NCBI GenBank assembly: GCA_946531445.1
Contig: CAMNAP010000007.1
Location: 1-44,815 of the forward strand
DNA from: an uncultured Clostridia bacterium
Lineage (GTDB): Bacteria; Bacillota; Clostridia; Oscillospirales; Acutalibacteraceae
Length of the DNA stretch: 44,815 bases
Direction of reading: 5' to 3'
This document shows positions 1 to 7,646 of this stretch, in pieces. The notes below the pieces were generated by a model. That model saw nothing but the letters and a program-made list of their open reading frames with translations. It was not told where the DNA came from and searched no databases. A program made the translations under genes and the position numbers. The stretch's first letter is position 1, and every line of letters begins with the position of its first letter.

Positions 1-20
1 CAAAAAGTTAAGAGAAAAAT

Positions 21-53
21 AAAACACGGAGAAGCGTTGCTTCTCCGTGTTTT
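21..53. terminator. Bidirectional intrinsic terminator
   Basis: A perfect 15-bp stem (21-35 with 39-53, core CACGGAGAAGC) with a 3-base loop is flanked by A-rich and T-rich runs, so it can work in both directions. It lies just beyond the stop of the minus-strand phosphoribosyltransferase-like gene and ends that transcript. Whatever converges on it from the left lies outside the window. Confidence 0.9.
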
Positions 54-66
54 GTTGCAATTATTA

Positions 67-711
67 TTAACCGAGCATTGAGTAGCCGTAGCCGTTTGAG
101 ATTGCGTCAACGGGCATTCCCTGACGGCAATAAGGGCAATCGTGCATTGGATACGCCTTGTAATGAGGCAAATCCTCAAGGTTGAAAATTGTATTAACGT
201 GAACGCCTGAAACCGTGTCAACGGCGCTGAAAACACTTGAAACACCTACGGCTTTTCCGCCGTAATACTCAATACTTTCAATCGCTCTTTCAACGGTTTT
301 ACCGCTTGTAATACACGAAATCAGAACTACAACAGACTTGTCTTTTATCATTCTTCTCAGGTTGTCGCGGAATATGAGATTTCCCGCCGCGTCGTACTCC
401 GAGCCGATTACATAAACCGTATCGTTAGGATTCGGACTGAACATATTCGGCCTTGCAAGCTCGTGGGCAAGATAACCGCCGAGCGTCTGCGTTTCATAGA
501 GGCAAAGCACAGTGTCAACATGGATGTCGCTTGCAATATAATAGCCCGAAAGTATCATTGCTGCATCTACCGAAACGTTGTGATTATGCTTGATATCCGA
601 CGTTCCTATGTAGTAGTTAATATGGTTATTTGCAGAAACAAAATGGCCCGGCATAACGTGGATAAAAACCCTGTCGTTACGCGAGCTTGTAAGGGTGTAA
701 ATTTCGCTCAT
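67..711 (-). CDS. Phosphoribosyltransferase-family (orotate PRTase-like) protein, atypical PRPP motif
   Basis: A 214-residue protein with the outline of a type I phosphoribosyltransferase. A beta-strand/loop/helix near residues 126-158 (VVVLISCITSGKT followed by an amphipathic helix and a GGKAVGV strand) sits where PyrE-like enzymes carry their PRPP-binding loop. The usual acidic pair before the T-x-G-x-T loop is replaced by I131-S132, and a Lys (K138) sits inside the loop. A CPYC pair (C192, C195) lies near the C terminus and could bind metal or be redox active. The start is set by AAAGGAG 8 nt upstream of ATG. The gene is a single transcription unit with its own promoter and terminator. A pyrimidine-salvage or regulatory role is only a family guess, because the altered loop makes catalysis uncertain. 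Confidence 0.7.
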   Translation of the reverse strand: MSEIYTLTSSRNDRVFIHVMPGHFVSANNHINYYIGTSDIKHNHNVSVDAAMILSGYYIASDIHVDTVLCLYETQTLGGYLAHELARPNMFSPNPNDTVYVIGSEYDAAGNLIFRDNLRRMIKDKSVVVLISCITSGKTVERAIESIEYYGGKAVGVSSVFSAVDTVSGVHVNTIFNLEDLPHYKAYPMHDCPYCRQGMPVDAISNGYGYSMLG

Positions 712-731
712 ACAATCAGCTCCTTTGCTTC

Positions 732-760
732 ATTATATCACATATGTCAGTAAATGTAAA
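732..760 (-). promoter_or_regulatory. Sigma-A promoter of the phosphoribosyltransferase-like gene
   Basis: On the minus strand a TTTACA -35 (755-760), a 17-nt spacer and a perfect TATAAT -10 (732-737) lie about 20 nt upstream of the start codon. Confidence 0.75.
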
Positions 761-801
761 TCATTCGGGATACATATATAATTATTGGCAGAAAAATCTT
801 G

Positions 802-830
802 TTGCTAAAAATAGAATAATGTATTATAAT
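802..830 (+). promoter_or_regulatory. Sigma-A promoter of the nucleotide-sugar dehydratase gene
   Basis: TTGCTA (802-807), a 17-nt spacer and TATAAT (825-830). Transcription would begin near 837, giving a leader of about 37 nt to the ATG at 874. It is divergent from the promoter at 732-760. Confidence 0.75.
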
Positions 831-873
831 ATACTTCATCAGACTGTACACGTTTGACAAACGGAGTGTATTT

Positions 874-2793
874 ATGAGTGAAAAAGAACTGAACAGCCGA
901 GGTATATTTTCCGAAAACAAGGCTACAAAATATTTAAAATACGCATTTATTGCATTTATGGATATGGTGTTCATATTCATCTGTAATTTTGTAATGTGTT
1001 ATTTTACAGAGGGCAAAACGGTTGGCTCCTCTTACGCGGGGCTTTTGTTTTCCTATGCTCACCTTATAGCTATATGCTCGGCTTCCCTTATATTCAACTA
1101 CATATTCGGGCTGTACAGAAGCGTTTGGACATATGCGGGCATTGACGAATTTTTAAGAGGTCTTGCCTCCGCTTTTCTTCAGACGGGATATATGTTCCTA
1201 TGTGACAGAATAATTTTTAAAAAGCTTCTCAGCCATTTAATGCCAAACAGCGATTTCAGCGGCGGTCTCGCGTATTACGCATACATACTCGGATTTATTT
1301 TTATTTCGTTTGCGATTATTGTTCCGCGCTTCGGCTTCAGAGTTATAAAGAAATTCCCGCTTAGCGGGCTTTCAAATTCAAAAAAGCACAACCGCGTTAT
1401 GATTGTAGGCGCAGGCTTTATGGGCAACTTTGTTATTGACGCGCTCAGAGCAGACCGCTTCAAAGGCGGTATTCCCGTTATTGCAGTTGACGATAACCCT
1501 GCCAAAAAGGGCAAAAAGATTAACGGAATCAAGGTTGTTGGTAAATGTGAGGACATACCGCGACTTAAAGAAAAATACAGGATTGACCAGATAATTATAT
1601 CTTTCCCCTCCGCTACAAAGGCAAGACAGAAAGAGGTAATTGACCTTGCAATTTCAACGGGCGCAAAGGTAAAAATCAGCCCGTCGGTTGAGGAGATGTT
1701 TGACAAAAGCTCAAGCAAAAAGGTAAGAAACGTTGAGATTTCCGACCTTCTCTCACGACCTGAGGTTACGCTTGACAGAAAGGTCTGCCGCTATCTTATC
1801 GGCCAGACGGTACTTGTTACCGGCGGCGGCGGCTCAATAGGCAGCGAAATCTGTATGCAGGTTGCAAAGTACAACCCGAAAACTATAATCATTTTTGACA
1901 TTTACGAAAACTGCGCATTTGAGCTTCAAAATGAGCTTAATGACAGGTTCAGTGACTCAATTGATATTTTCGTAAGAATAGGCTCTGTAAGAGACAGCGA
2001 CAGACTCAGGGAAATATTTGAGGAATTTCACCCTGAGGTTGTTTTCCACGCGGCGGCGCACAAGCACGTTCCGCTTATGGAGGACAGCCCCTGCGAAGCA
2101 GTTAAAAACAACGTTTTCGGAACATATAACGTTGCTGTTTTATGTAACGAATTCAAGGTTGACAGAATGGTTATTCTTTCAACCGATAAGGCTGTTAATC
2201 CGACTAATGTTATGGGCTGTACAAAGCGCATATGCGAAATTATAGTACAGTATATGGACACAGTCAGCGAAAGCACAATTTATACCGCCGTGCGTTTCGG
2301 AAACGTTCTCGGCTCTCACGGAAGCGTTATTCCGATTTTCCAGAAACAGATTGAGCAGGGCGGCCCTGTTAAGGTTACACATCCCGACATAACAAGATAC
2401 TTTATGACGATACCCGAAGCGGCTCAGCTTGTGTGTCAGGCAGGCGGACTTGCTAAGGGCGGCGAGGTGTTCGTTCTCGATATGGGCGAGCCTGTAAAAA
2501 TTATGGATCTTGCTAAAAACCTCATAAGGCTTTCGGGCTTTACAGAAGAGGAAATCGGAATAGAAATTATGGGACTTCGCCCAGGTGAAAAGCTTTACGA
2601 GGAGCTTTCAATGGACAGCGAAATGGACTCAAGGCAAAAGACAGACAACGAAAAGATATTTGTTAATCAGCCGATTGATATTGACGTTGATAAATTCAAA
2701 AAAATGCTTGACGCTCTTTCGAACGTTACAAACGAAAACGTTAAGGATGTTCTTGTTGAGTACATATCAAATTATCATCCCGCACAAAACTAA
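874..2793 (+). CDS. Membrane-bound nucleotide-sugar 4,6-dehydratase (CapD/WbpM/PglF family)
   Basis: A 639-residue polysaccharide-biosynthesis protein. About four transmembrane helices (residues ~22-155) are followed by a CoA/NAD-binding-like domain with VGAGFMG (178-184), then an SDR dehydratase domain with TGGGGSIG (316-323). The active-site region STDKAVNPTNVMG (436-448) is intact and K451 follows it. In this family the enzyme dehydrates UDP-GlcNAc (or a related sugar) at the membrane, starting synthesis of bacillosamine- or QuiNAc-type sugars for capsule, glycan or teichoic polymers. Length matches the long, membrane-anchored members. The start has GGAG a few bases upstream. No other sugar-modifying genes are adjacent, so the exact product cannot be read from context. 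A terminator follows immediately. Confidence 0.93.
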   Translation: MSEKELNSRGIFSENKATKYLKYAFIAFMDMVFIFICNFVMCYFTEGKTVGSSYAGLLFSYAHLIAICSASLIFNYIFGLYRSVWTYAGIDEFLRGLASAFLQTGYMFLCDRIIFKKLLSHLMPNSDFSGGLAYYAYILGFIFISFAIIVPRFGFRVIKKFPLSGLSNSKKHNRVMIVGAGFMGNFVIDALRADRFKGGIPVIAVDDNPAKKGKKINGIKVVGKCEDIPRLKEKYRIDQIIISFPSATKARQKEVIDLAISTGAKVKISPSVEEMFDKSSSKKVRNVEISDLLSRPEVTLDRKVCRYLIGQTVLVTGGGGSIGSEICMQVAKYNPKTIIIFDIYENCAFELQNELNDRFSDSIDIFVRIGSVRDSDRLREIFEEFHPEVVFHAAAHKHVPLMEDSPCEAVKNNVFGTYNVAVLCNEFKVDRMVILSTDKAVNPTNVMGCTKRICEIIVQYMDTVSESTIYTAVRFGNVLGSHGSVIPIFQKQIEQGGPVKVTHPDITRYFMTIPEAAQLVCQAGGLAKGGEVFVLDMGEPVKIMDLAKNLIRLSGFTEEEIGIEIMGLRPGEKLYEELSMDSEMDSRQKTDNEKIFVNQPIDIDVDKFKKMLDALSNVTNENVKDVLVEYISNYHPAQN

Positions 2794-2834
2794 AAAGCTC
2801 CCTGAATACCAAACGTATTCAGGGATATTTTTTA
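2792..2834. terminator. Bidirectional terminator between convergent genes
   Basis: A 10-bp perfect stem CCCTGAATAC / GTATTCAGGG (2800-2809 with 2815-2824) has a 5-base loop. It is followed by ATATTTTTTATT on the plus strand and AGCTTTTT on the minus strand. It ends the dehydratase gene and, in the other direction, the operon running down from 7447. Confidence 0.92.
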
Positions 2835-3944
2835 TTCAAAATCTTTTCTTGTGAGCTGTTTTGTCGTTGAGTTTGAATCAACTACAATTTCAGGATACCA
2901 GTCTCCTGCAAGATAAAACGGGTTTTTCTGTTTGTTTTTATCGTACCATACCTGCGGATAGTGAATTCTCTTATTAGGCTCGGCTTTGTTTGCCTTTTCA
3001 AATTTATCCTCAGTTTTAACGCACACAATTACAAATCTGAAATCCTTCATAAAGTCGCTCGGAGTACTGATTGAAAGAATATAATTCTGTTCAAGAAGCT
3101 TGAAGCCCGTATCGTAAAGACGTCGGCTTTTTATTCTGTCCTGATAATGGTAAAAGCTCTTTTTGGTAAGCGTTCCATAGGTGTTGTACGGAAAAACATA
3201 ACCGTCGTCGTCCTTTGGATTGGTGTTGGTATAATATGCGGCTACAACTCTGTATTCCTCGTCGCCGAAAAGCGTTTCAAACTTGATTTTCTGCGAGGAG
3301 CTGAGAAAAGCATCGGGTGTTTTATACGCGCTTTCAATATCGCCTACGTTTTCATCAAGGGATATTGCGCGGATGTGCTGGGCGTGATAGATATCGCTTC
3401 CCTTTTCAAGCAGCGCCTTGCCCTTTCTGTACTTTGAATAAACCATTACGCCGTCAAGCTTTGCGTCGTCAGAAGTAATACGTCCGACAACGCTCTGGTT
3501 CTTTCCGTATTCGTCACAGAATTTTTCGGCAATTCCGTCAGGAAAATCTATTTTATAAATCTTTTCATACTTTCTTATATAAGCGGTTTTCGCATAATCG
3601 GAAATCTTTACCGCAGCAAACACGCCGACGATTACAACAAGCACAGCGCAGGCGATTATACCTATCTTCTTCCATCCGAAATCACCGAGCTTTTTGAAAA
3701 AGTCTTTTAAAAGCTTCGGCGGCTCAAAGGAGACGTTGATTTTGTTTTTCACAGCTTTCTCCGTCTTTTCCTCTTTTACGGGCTCTGACTTTTCTTCGTC
3801 GGGGCTTTCTTTTCTTTTTTTCGGCGGTTCAAGCGGCTTTTGCGTTTTTATTTCATCGCCGTTTGATATTTTTTCATTACCGTCACCGTCGCCGTTTTTC
3901 TTTACTGAATTGAGAATATCCTCAAGCTCATAATCAAAGCTCAT
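2832..3944 (-). CDS. Membrane-anchored class B sortase-like protein lacking the catalytic Cys
   Basis: A 370-residue protein with a charged, Glu/Lys/Pro-rich cytoplasmic N terminus (1-92), one transmembrane helix (~94-113) and an extracellular domain. Residues ~140-310 follow the sortase B fold: NQSVVGRI (149-156) matches the N-x-D/S-V-V-G-W/R strand, and YILSISTPSD...RFVIV (288-306) matches the terminal I-x-T-L-S-T-C...R segment. The Cys of the TLSTC motif is Pro (P295), no H-N/H-H catalytic His motif is visible between residues 183 and 210, and the Arg strand (R303) survives. It therefore looks like a catalytically dead sortase relative. A C-terminal extension of about 60 residues is Tyr/Trp/Pro rich. 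It is the last gene of the operon and starts 20 nt after thiI. A role as a surface scaffold or binding protein is inference. Confidence 0.72.
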   Translation of the reverse strand: MSFDYELEDILNSVKKNGDGDGNEKISNGDEIKTQKPLEPPKKRKESPDEEKSEPVKEEKTEKAVKNKINVSFEPPKLLKDFFKKLGDFGWKKIGIIACAVLVVIVGVFAAVKISDYAKTAYIRKYEKIYKIDFPDGIAEKFCDEYGKNQSVVGRITSDDAKLDGVMVYSKYRKGKALLEKGSDIYHAQHIRAISLDENVGDIESAYKTPDAFLSSSQKIKFETLFGDEEYRVVAAYYTNTNPKDDDGYVFPYNTYGTLTKKSFYHYQDRIKSRRLYDTGFKLLEQNYILSISTPSDFMKDFRFVIVCVKTEDKFEKANKAEPNKRIHYPQVWYDKNKQKNPFYLAGDWYPEIVVDSNSTTKQLTRKDFE

Positions 3945-3964
3945 ATTATCAGCCTTTCTTCAAA

Positions 3965-5134
3965 TTATTTTATAACTGTTTTACGTGCGTTTTCATACGC
4001 CCGCTGAATAAGGTTTTTCTCATCAAGGTCAGCCTCAGCCTCAATAACGTCAGGAAGTTTTGCGCGTGTTTTCGGGTGCTTTGGAGTAAACACCGTACAG
4101 CAGTCCTCATACGGCTGAATAGACGTTTCAAAGGTGTCTATATCGCGGGCTATACTTATTATTTCAACCTTGTCCATACCGATACACGGTCTGAAAACAG
4201 GCATTTCAACAGCCGCGTCAGTACAGCCCAGGGCGTAGATTGTCTGGCTTGCAACCTGGCCTACGCTCTCTCCCGTAATAAGCGCCGAGCAGTTCTGATG
4301 CTTTGCGAGTCTCTCGCTGATTTTCATCATATACCTTCTCATTATTATTGTAAAATAATCCTCGGGGCACTTATCGCGGATTTGCTCCTGAATTTCCGTA
4401 AAAGGTACAACGTAGGTTGTAATCGGTCCGCTGTATTTAGCGACTTTTTTAAGAAGCTGCATAACCTTTTCCTCAGCAAGCTCGGTTGTATACGGAGGAG
4501 AAGCGAAATGAACGGCGACAAGCTCTATTCCCCTTTTCGCCATCATATACGCGGCAACAGGCGAATCTATTCCGCCGCTGATAAGTATTGCCGCTCTTCC
4601 GCTTGTAGATACGGGCATACCGCCTGCGCCTTTGATGTTATTGCCTCTTACAAAGGCATATTTATCGCGCACCTCAACGGTTACCGTAATTTCGGGATTG
4701 TGAACGTCAACCTTCAAATGATTGAAGTGCGACAGTATGAAGCCGCCGAGCTCGCGCTGAATTTCAGGCGATTTGAACGGAAACTTTTTGTCGCTTCTTT
4801 TAGCTTCGACCTTAAAGGTTTTTGCTTGTGAAAGCTCGTCGCTCAAATACTCAAGCGTTATTCTTTTTATGTCGTCCATATCCTTTTCGGCTACTGCGGC
4901 ACGCGAGAGCGCGGCTATACCGAAAACCTTTGAAAGCGCTTCGGCGGCGTCATCAAGGTCAGCCTCGCCATCAGTACTTTCAACAACAATTGTGGACTGT
5001 GATTTTGTAAAGGCGAACTCGCCGATATCGGAGAGAGCGCGCTTCATATTTTTAATAAGGATATCTTCAAAGCTGTTGCGGTTGAGTCCCTTGAGAACGA
5101 GCTCACCGTTTTTAATAAGTATTATTTCTTTCAT
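3965..5134 (-). CDS. thiI: tRNA 4-thiouridine sulfurtransferase ThiI
   Basis: A 389-residue ThiI of the short Gram-positive type. An N-terminal ferredoxin-like/THUMP region (~1-165) binds tRNA. The adenylating PP-loop domain carries SGGIDSPVAAY (186-196), and the typical YEDCCTVFTPKHPKT segment lies near the C terminus. The C-terminal rhodanese domain of the E. coli enzyme is absent, as in Bacillus. The enzyme adenylates U8 of tRNA and replaces oxygen with sulfur delivered by a cysteine desulfurase, whose gene ends only 4 nt upstream. An AGGAAG ribosome site overlaps the end of that gene, so the two are translationally coupled. Confidence 0.96.
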   Translation of the reverse strand: MKEIILIKNGELVLKGLNRNSFEDILIKNMKRALSDIGEFAFTKSQSTIVVESTDGEADLDDAAEALSKVFGIAALSRAAVAEKDMDDIKRITLEYLSDELSQAKTFKVEAKRSDKKFPFKSPEIQRELGGFILSHFNHLKVDVHNPEITVTVEVRDKYAFVRGNNIKGAGGMPVSTSGRAAILISGGIDSPVAAYMMAKRGIELVAVHFASPPYTTELAEEKVMQLLKKVAKYSGPITTYVVPFTEIQEQIRDKCPEDYFTIIMRRYMMKISERLAKHQNCSALITGESVGQVASQTIYALGCTDAAVEMPVFRPCIGMDKVEIISIARDIDTFETSIQPYEDCCTVFTPKHPKTRAKLPDVIEAEADLDEKNLIQRAYENARKTVIK

Positions 5135-5138
5135 AAAT

Positions 5139-6275
5139 CTATCTTCCTGCAGGGTATTTTTCCACTGTTTCTTTAATTGCGTTTACAAGCGCGTCAACGT
5201 CATCCTCTGTGGAATGACGTGAAAAGCTTACGCGTATTGAATGCTCAATAATGCTGTCGCCAAGATGCATTGAGGTCAGAACGTGGCTGCGCTTTCCCTT
5301 TGCACACGCCGAGCCGCTTGAAACGCAGATTCCGTACTGTGACGAAAGGTGCTGAACAAGCGTCTGACTCGTCATAAACGACGGAACATACAAATTAATA
5401 ATAAACGGACTTGCTGCTTGCGACGAGTTAATTATTACTCCGTCAATTTTTTCAAGCTGTGATTTTACGTATTCGTTAAGCGAGGCGATTTTTTCGTTTT
5501 GCTCCTTTAAGTCAGGAAGCATTTCAACCGCCTTACCAAAGCCCGCGATAAGCGGAATTGCCTCTGTTCCGGGGCGTATTTTTTTCTCCTGTGCTCCGCC
5601 GTACTGCCTCGGTACAATGCGGACTCCTTTTTTAACATAGAGCGCGCCCGTACCTTTAGGACCGTGAATTTTATGCGCGGTAACCGTTACCAAATCAGCA
5701 CCGAGCTTTTTGGGCTTTACCTCAAGCTTTCCGTACGCCTGAACACAGTCGGTGTGAATAATCGCATTTGCGCCCGCTCTTTTCACCGCAGTTTTTATAC
5801 AGCTTACGGGAAGCACAGAGCCAACCTCGTTATTGACATACATAATGCTTACAAGAATTGTGTCGCTGTTTACTGCTTCATATATCTGCTCTTCGCTTAT
5901 GTTCCCCTCTTTATCGGGCTCAAGACGGATAACCTCAAAGCCCTGAAGCTCAAGCTCATTCATAGCTTCAAGCACGCTTTCGTGTTCAATAGCGGTTGTA
6001 ACTATTCTTTTGCCTCTTCGTCTGTTCGCCTGAACGGCGCCGAAAATTGCAAGATTATTAGCCTCTGTTCCGCCCGAGGTAAAGAATATTTCCTCCTCGT
6101 CCGCAGAAAGCGACTTTGCGACAAGCTCTCTTGCGCGTCTGAGCTCGGCGTTTGCGTCAAGCCCTGCGCGGTGAAAGCTTGAGGGGTTTCCGAAGCTTTC
6201 GGTAAGCATTTTATAAACCTTATCCGCAACAGCCTTTTCCGGAAGCGTTGTTGCAGAGTTATCTAAATATATCAT
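5139..6275 (-). CDS. Cysteine desulfurase (NifS/IscS family, NifZ-like ThiI partner)
   Basis: A 378-residue PLP enzyme that removes sulfur from L-cysteine as an enzyme-bound persulfide. The PLP lysine is K202 in TAHKIHGPKG. The catalytic Cys is C324 in CVSSGSACAKGKRSH, a loop of the class I (NifS/IscS) type. TSGGTEANN (66-74) contacts the cofactor. Its position directly before thiI, with 4 nt between them, mirrors the nifZ-thiI pair of Bacillus and suggests dedicated sulfur delivery for tRNA thiolation rather than general Fe-S assembly. The ATG overlaps the last codons of the upstream HAD-NUDIX gene by 4 nt, so it is coupled to that gene too. Confidence 0.94.
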   Translation of the reverse strand: MIYLDNSATTLPEKAVADKVYKMLTESFGNPSSFHRAGLDANAELRRARELVAKSLSADEEEIFFTSGGTEANNLAIFGAVQANRRRGKRIVTTAIEHESVLEAMNELELQGFEVIRLEPDKEGNISEEQIYEAVNSDTILVSIMYVNNEVGSVLPVSCIKTAVKRAGANAIIHTDCVQAYGKLEVKPKKLGADLVTVTAHKIHGPKGTGALYVKKGVRIVPRQYGGAQEKKIRPGTEAIPLIAGFGKAVEMLPDLKEQNEKIASLNEYVKSQLEKIDGVIINSSQAASPFIINLYVPSFMTSQTLVQHLSSQYGICVSSGSACAKGKRSHVLTSMHLGDSIIEHSIRVSFSRHSTEDDVDALVNAIKETVEKYPAGR

Positions 6276-7447
6276 CTCAGATTCAGTTTCTCTTTCAGTT
6301 TTAATACGGCGATAATTGTCTTTGCGTCCTTGATTTCGCCGTTCATAATTTTGTTTGTAACGGTGCTGAGCTTCATTTTATGGACCTCGAGGAATTCGCC
6401 CTCGTCAAGCTCCTGCTCTTCAAAATGGAGCCCCGTAGCACCCCACACACGTATTATTTCGTTTGTATAACCGGGACTCGGGTAGATTTCACCGAGGAAG
6501 AAGTAGTTGTCGGCAGTTGCTCCGCACTCCTCCTTAAATTCTCTTTTACCCGTTTCAAAGGGGTCCTCGCCCTTTTCAATTTTACCCGCGGGAATTTCGT
6601 AAATTGTTTCCTTATACGGATATCTGAACTGTCTTACGAGAAGAATTTCCTCATCGTCTGTAAGTCCGATTACCGCCACTCCGCCCGGGTGGTCTACGCA
6701 TTCTCTCGTGGAAGCAGTACCGTCGCACAAAAGAACATCGTCGTTGTGAACAGTGATAATTCGTCCGCTGTAAATTCCGTTGACAGCCTCACAGCGTTCA
6801 TAGAGTCCGAGAGCTATTGACTCAACATCTCCCGCCTTTTCGGCAATATATGTTGCGCCGCTTTCAATAAATTCAAACTTGTTTCCGTAGCCCCATAACA
6901 CGCCGACGCTGTCCGCTGAGCAGGCTGCAGCGCCGTCTATATCGTAAGACCTGTCGCCGACTACAAGCGCGTCTTCAGCCTCAACCTCAAGCTCGGCAAG
7001 ACATCTTTGAATAATGCTCTGCTTAGGCTCGCAGTCAACGTTGAAATCAACGCCGCACACGGCGTCAAAGTAATTTGTAACAGAAAACTTTTCAAGAAGC
7101 CTGTCAATATAGAGCTTGGGCTTTGAGGACGCTATAGCAAGCTTTAGGCCGTCCTTTTTAAGCGAGGAAAGAAGCGGCACTATGTCCTCATAAAGCTCAC
7201 ATTCGTAAAGCCCTGTATTCGTATATCTTTCGCGGTATTTTTTTACGAGCTCCTCAGCCTCGGTTACGCTTGTGTTAAAGTGCTCCTGAAAGGTTACAAG
7301 AAGCGGCGGGCCGATAAAATACGAAAGGTTTTCATCCTCGGGAATATCATATCCGAAAGCCTCAAGCGCGTATCTTGCGCTTTTGAATATTCCCTCACCT
7401 GTATCGCAAAGCGTTCCGTCAAAGTCAAACACTACTGCTTTATACAT
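6272..7447 (-). CDS. Fused HAD phosphatase - NUDIX hydrolase
   Basis: A 391-residue two-domain enzyme. Residues 1-215 form a HAD phosphatase of the phosphoglycolate phosphatase/PpaX type: DFDGT with D8 and D10, the SSK motif near 108-110, and GDRSYDIDGA (164-173). Residues ~223-391 form an ADP-ribose-pyrophosphatase-like NUDIX domain with a perfect NUDIX box (G288 to A310, core REFKEECGA). The start is the ATG at 7447 with GGAGGC upstream. An earlier in-frame ATG at 7495 is rejected because it lies upstream of the -10 box. The natural substrate is unknown; one attractive idea is that the NUDIX domain makes ribose-5-phosphate from ADP-ribose and the HAD domain acts on a phosphorylated product. 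It heads the desulfurase-thiI operon. Confidence 0.9.
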   Translation of the reverse strand: MYKAVVFDFDGTLCDTGEGIFKSARYALEAFGYDIPEDENLSYFIGPPLLVTFQEHFNTSVTEAEELVKKYRERYTNTGLYECELYEDIVPLLSSLKKDGLKLAIASSKPKLYIDRLLEKFSVTNYFDAVCGVDFNVDCEPKQSIIQRCLAELEVEAEDALVVGDRSYDIDGAAACSADSVGVLWGYGNKFEFIESGATYIAEKAGDVESIALGLYERCEAVNGIYSGRIITVHNDDVLLCDGTASTRECVDHPGGVAVIGLTDDEEILLVRQFRYPYKETIYEIPAGKIEKGEDPFETGKREFKEECGATADNYFFLGEIYPSPGYTNEIIRVWGATGLHFEEQELDEGEFLEVHKMKLSTVTNKIMNGEIKDAKTIIAVLKLKEKLNLR

Positions 7448-7483
7448 GATTTTTGCCTCCGTTACAGAATATTTCAAATTAGT

Positions 7484-7512
7484 ATTATAACACAAATTGT
7501 CACACTTGTAAA
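7484..7512 (-). promoter_or_regulatory. Sigma-A promoter of the HAD-NUDIX/desulfurase/thiI operon
   Basis: Minus strand: TTTACA (7507-7512), 17-nt spacer, TATAAT (7484-7489), predicted start near 7477. This decides the start codon of the first gene, because an ATG at 7495 would lie outside the transcript. Confidence 0.78.
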
Positions 7513-7551
7513 ATCTTCTTTTACACGGGAGCTTTTGTGTGTATTTTTTAC

Positions 7552-7580
7552 TTGTATATTATTTAAAATTAATGTATAAT
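7552..7580 (+). promoter_or_regulatory. Sigma-A promoter at the head of the 7.6-19.3 kb plus-strand gene run
   Basis: TTGTAT (7552-7557), 17-nt spacer, TATAAT (7575-7580). The leader of about 60 nt holds a small hairpin (GGGAAG near 7599 pairing with CTTCCC near 7621), after which GGTGGTGA serves the ATG at 7647. Confidence 0.7.
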
Positions 7581-7646
7581 AGATTTATATTATCCTGGGG
7601 AAGTATATATTTCGGTAACTCTTCCCTTTCTATCGGTGGTGAAATA

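Noticed and set aside
4076..4831. 251-codon open frame opposite thiI
   Set aside because: Shadow frame with Cys/Arg/Tyr-rich composition, no ribosome site or promoter, and a well-supported gene on the other strand.
7448..7495. Upstream ATG giving a 16-residue longer HAD-NUDIX protein
   Set aside because: It lies upstream of the TATAAT at 7484-7489 and has no ribosome site; the ATG at 7447 has GGAGGC and starts at the HAD motif.
7539..7646. Upstream start for the NUDIX fusion protein
   Set aside because: It precedes the promoter at 7552-7580; the ATG at 7647 has a ribosome site and starts at the conserved MLGK.
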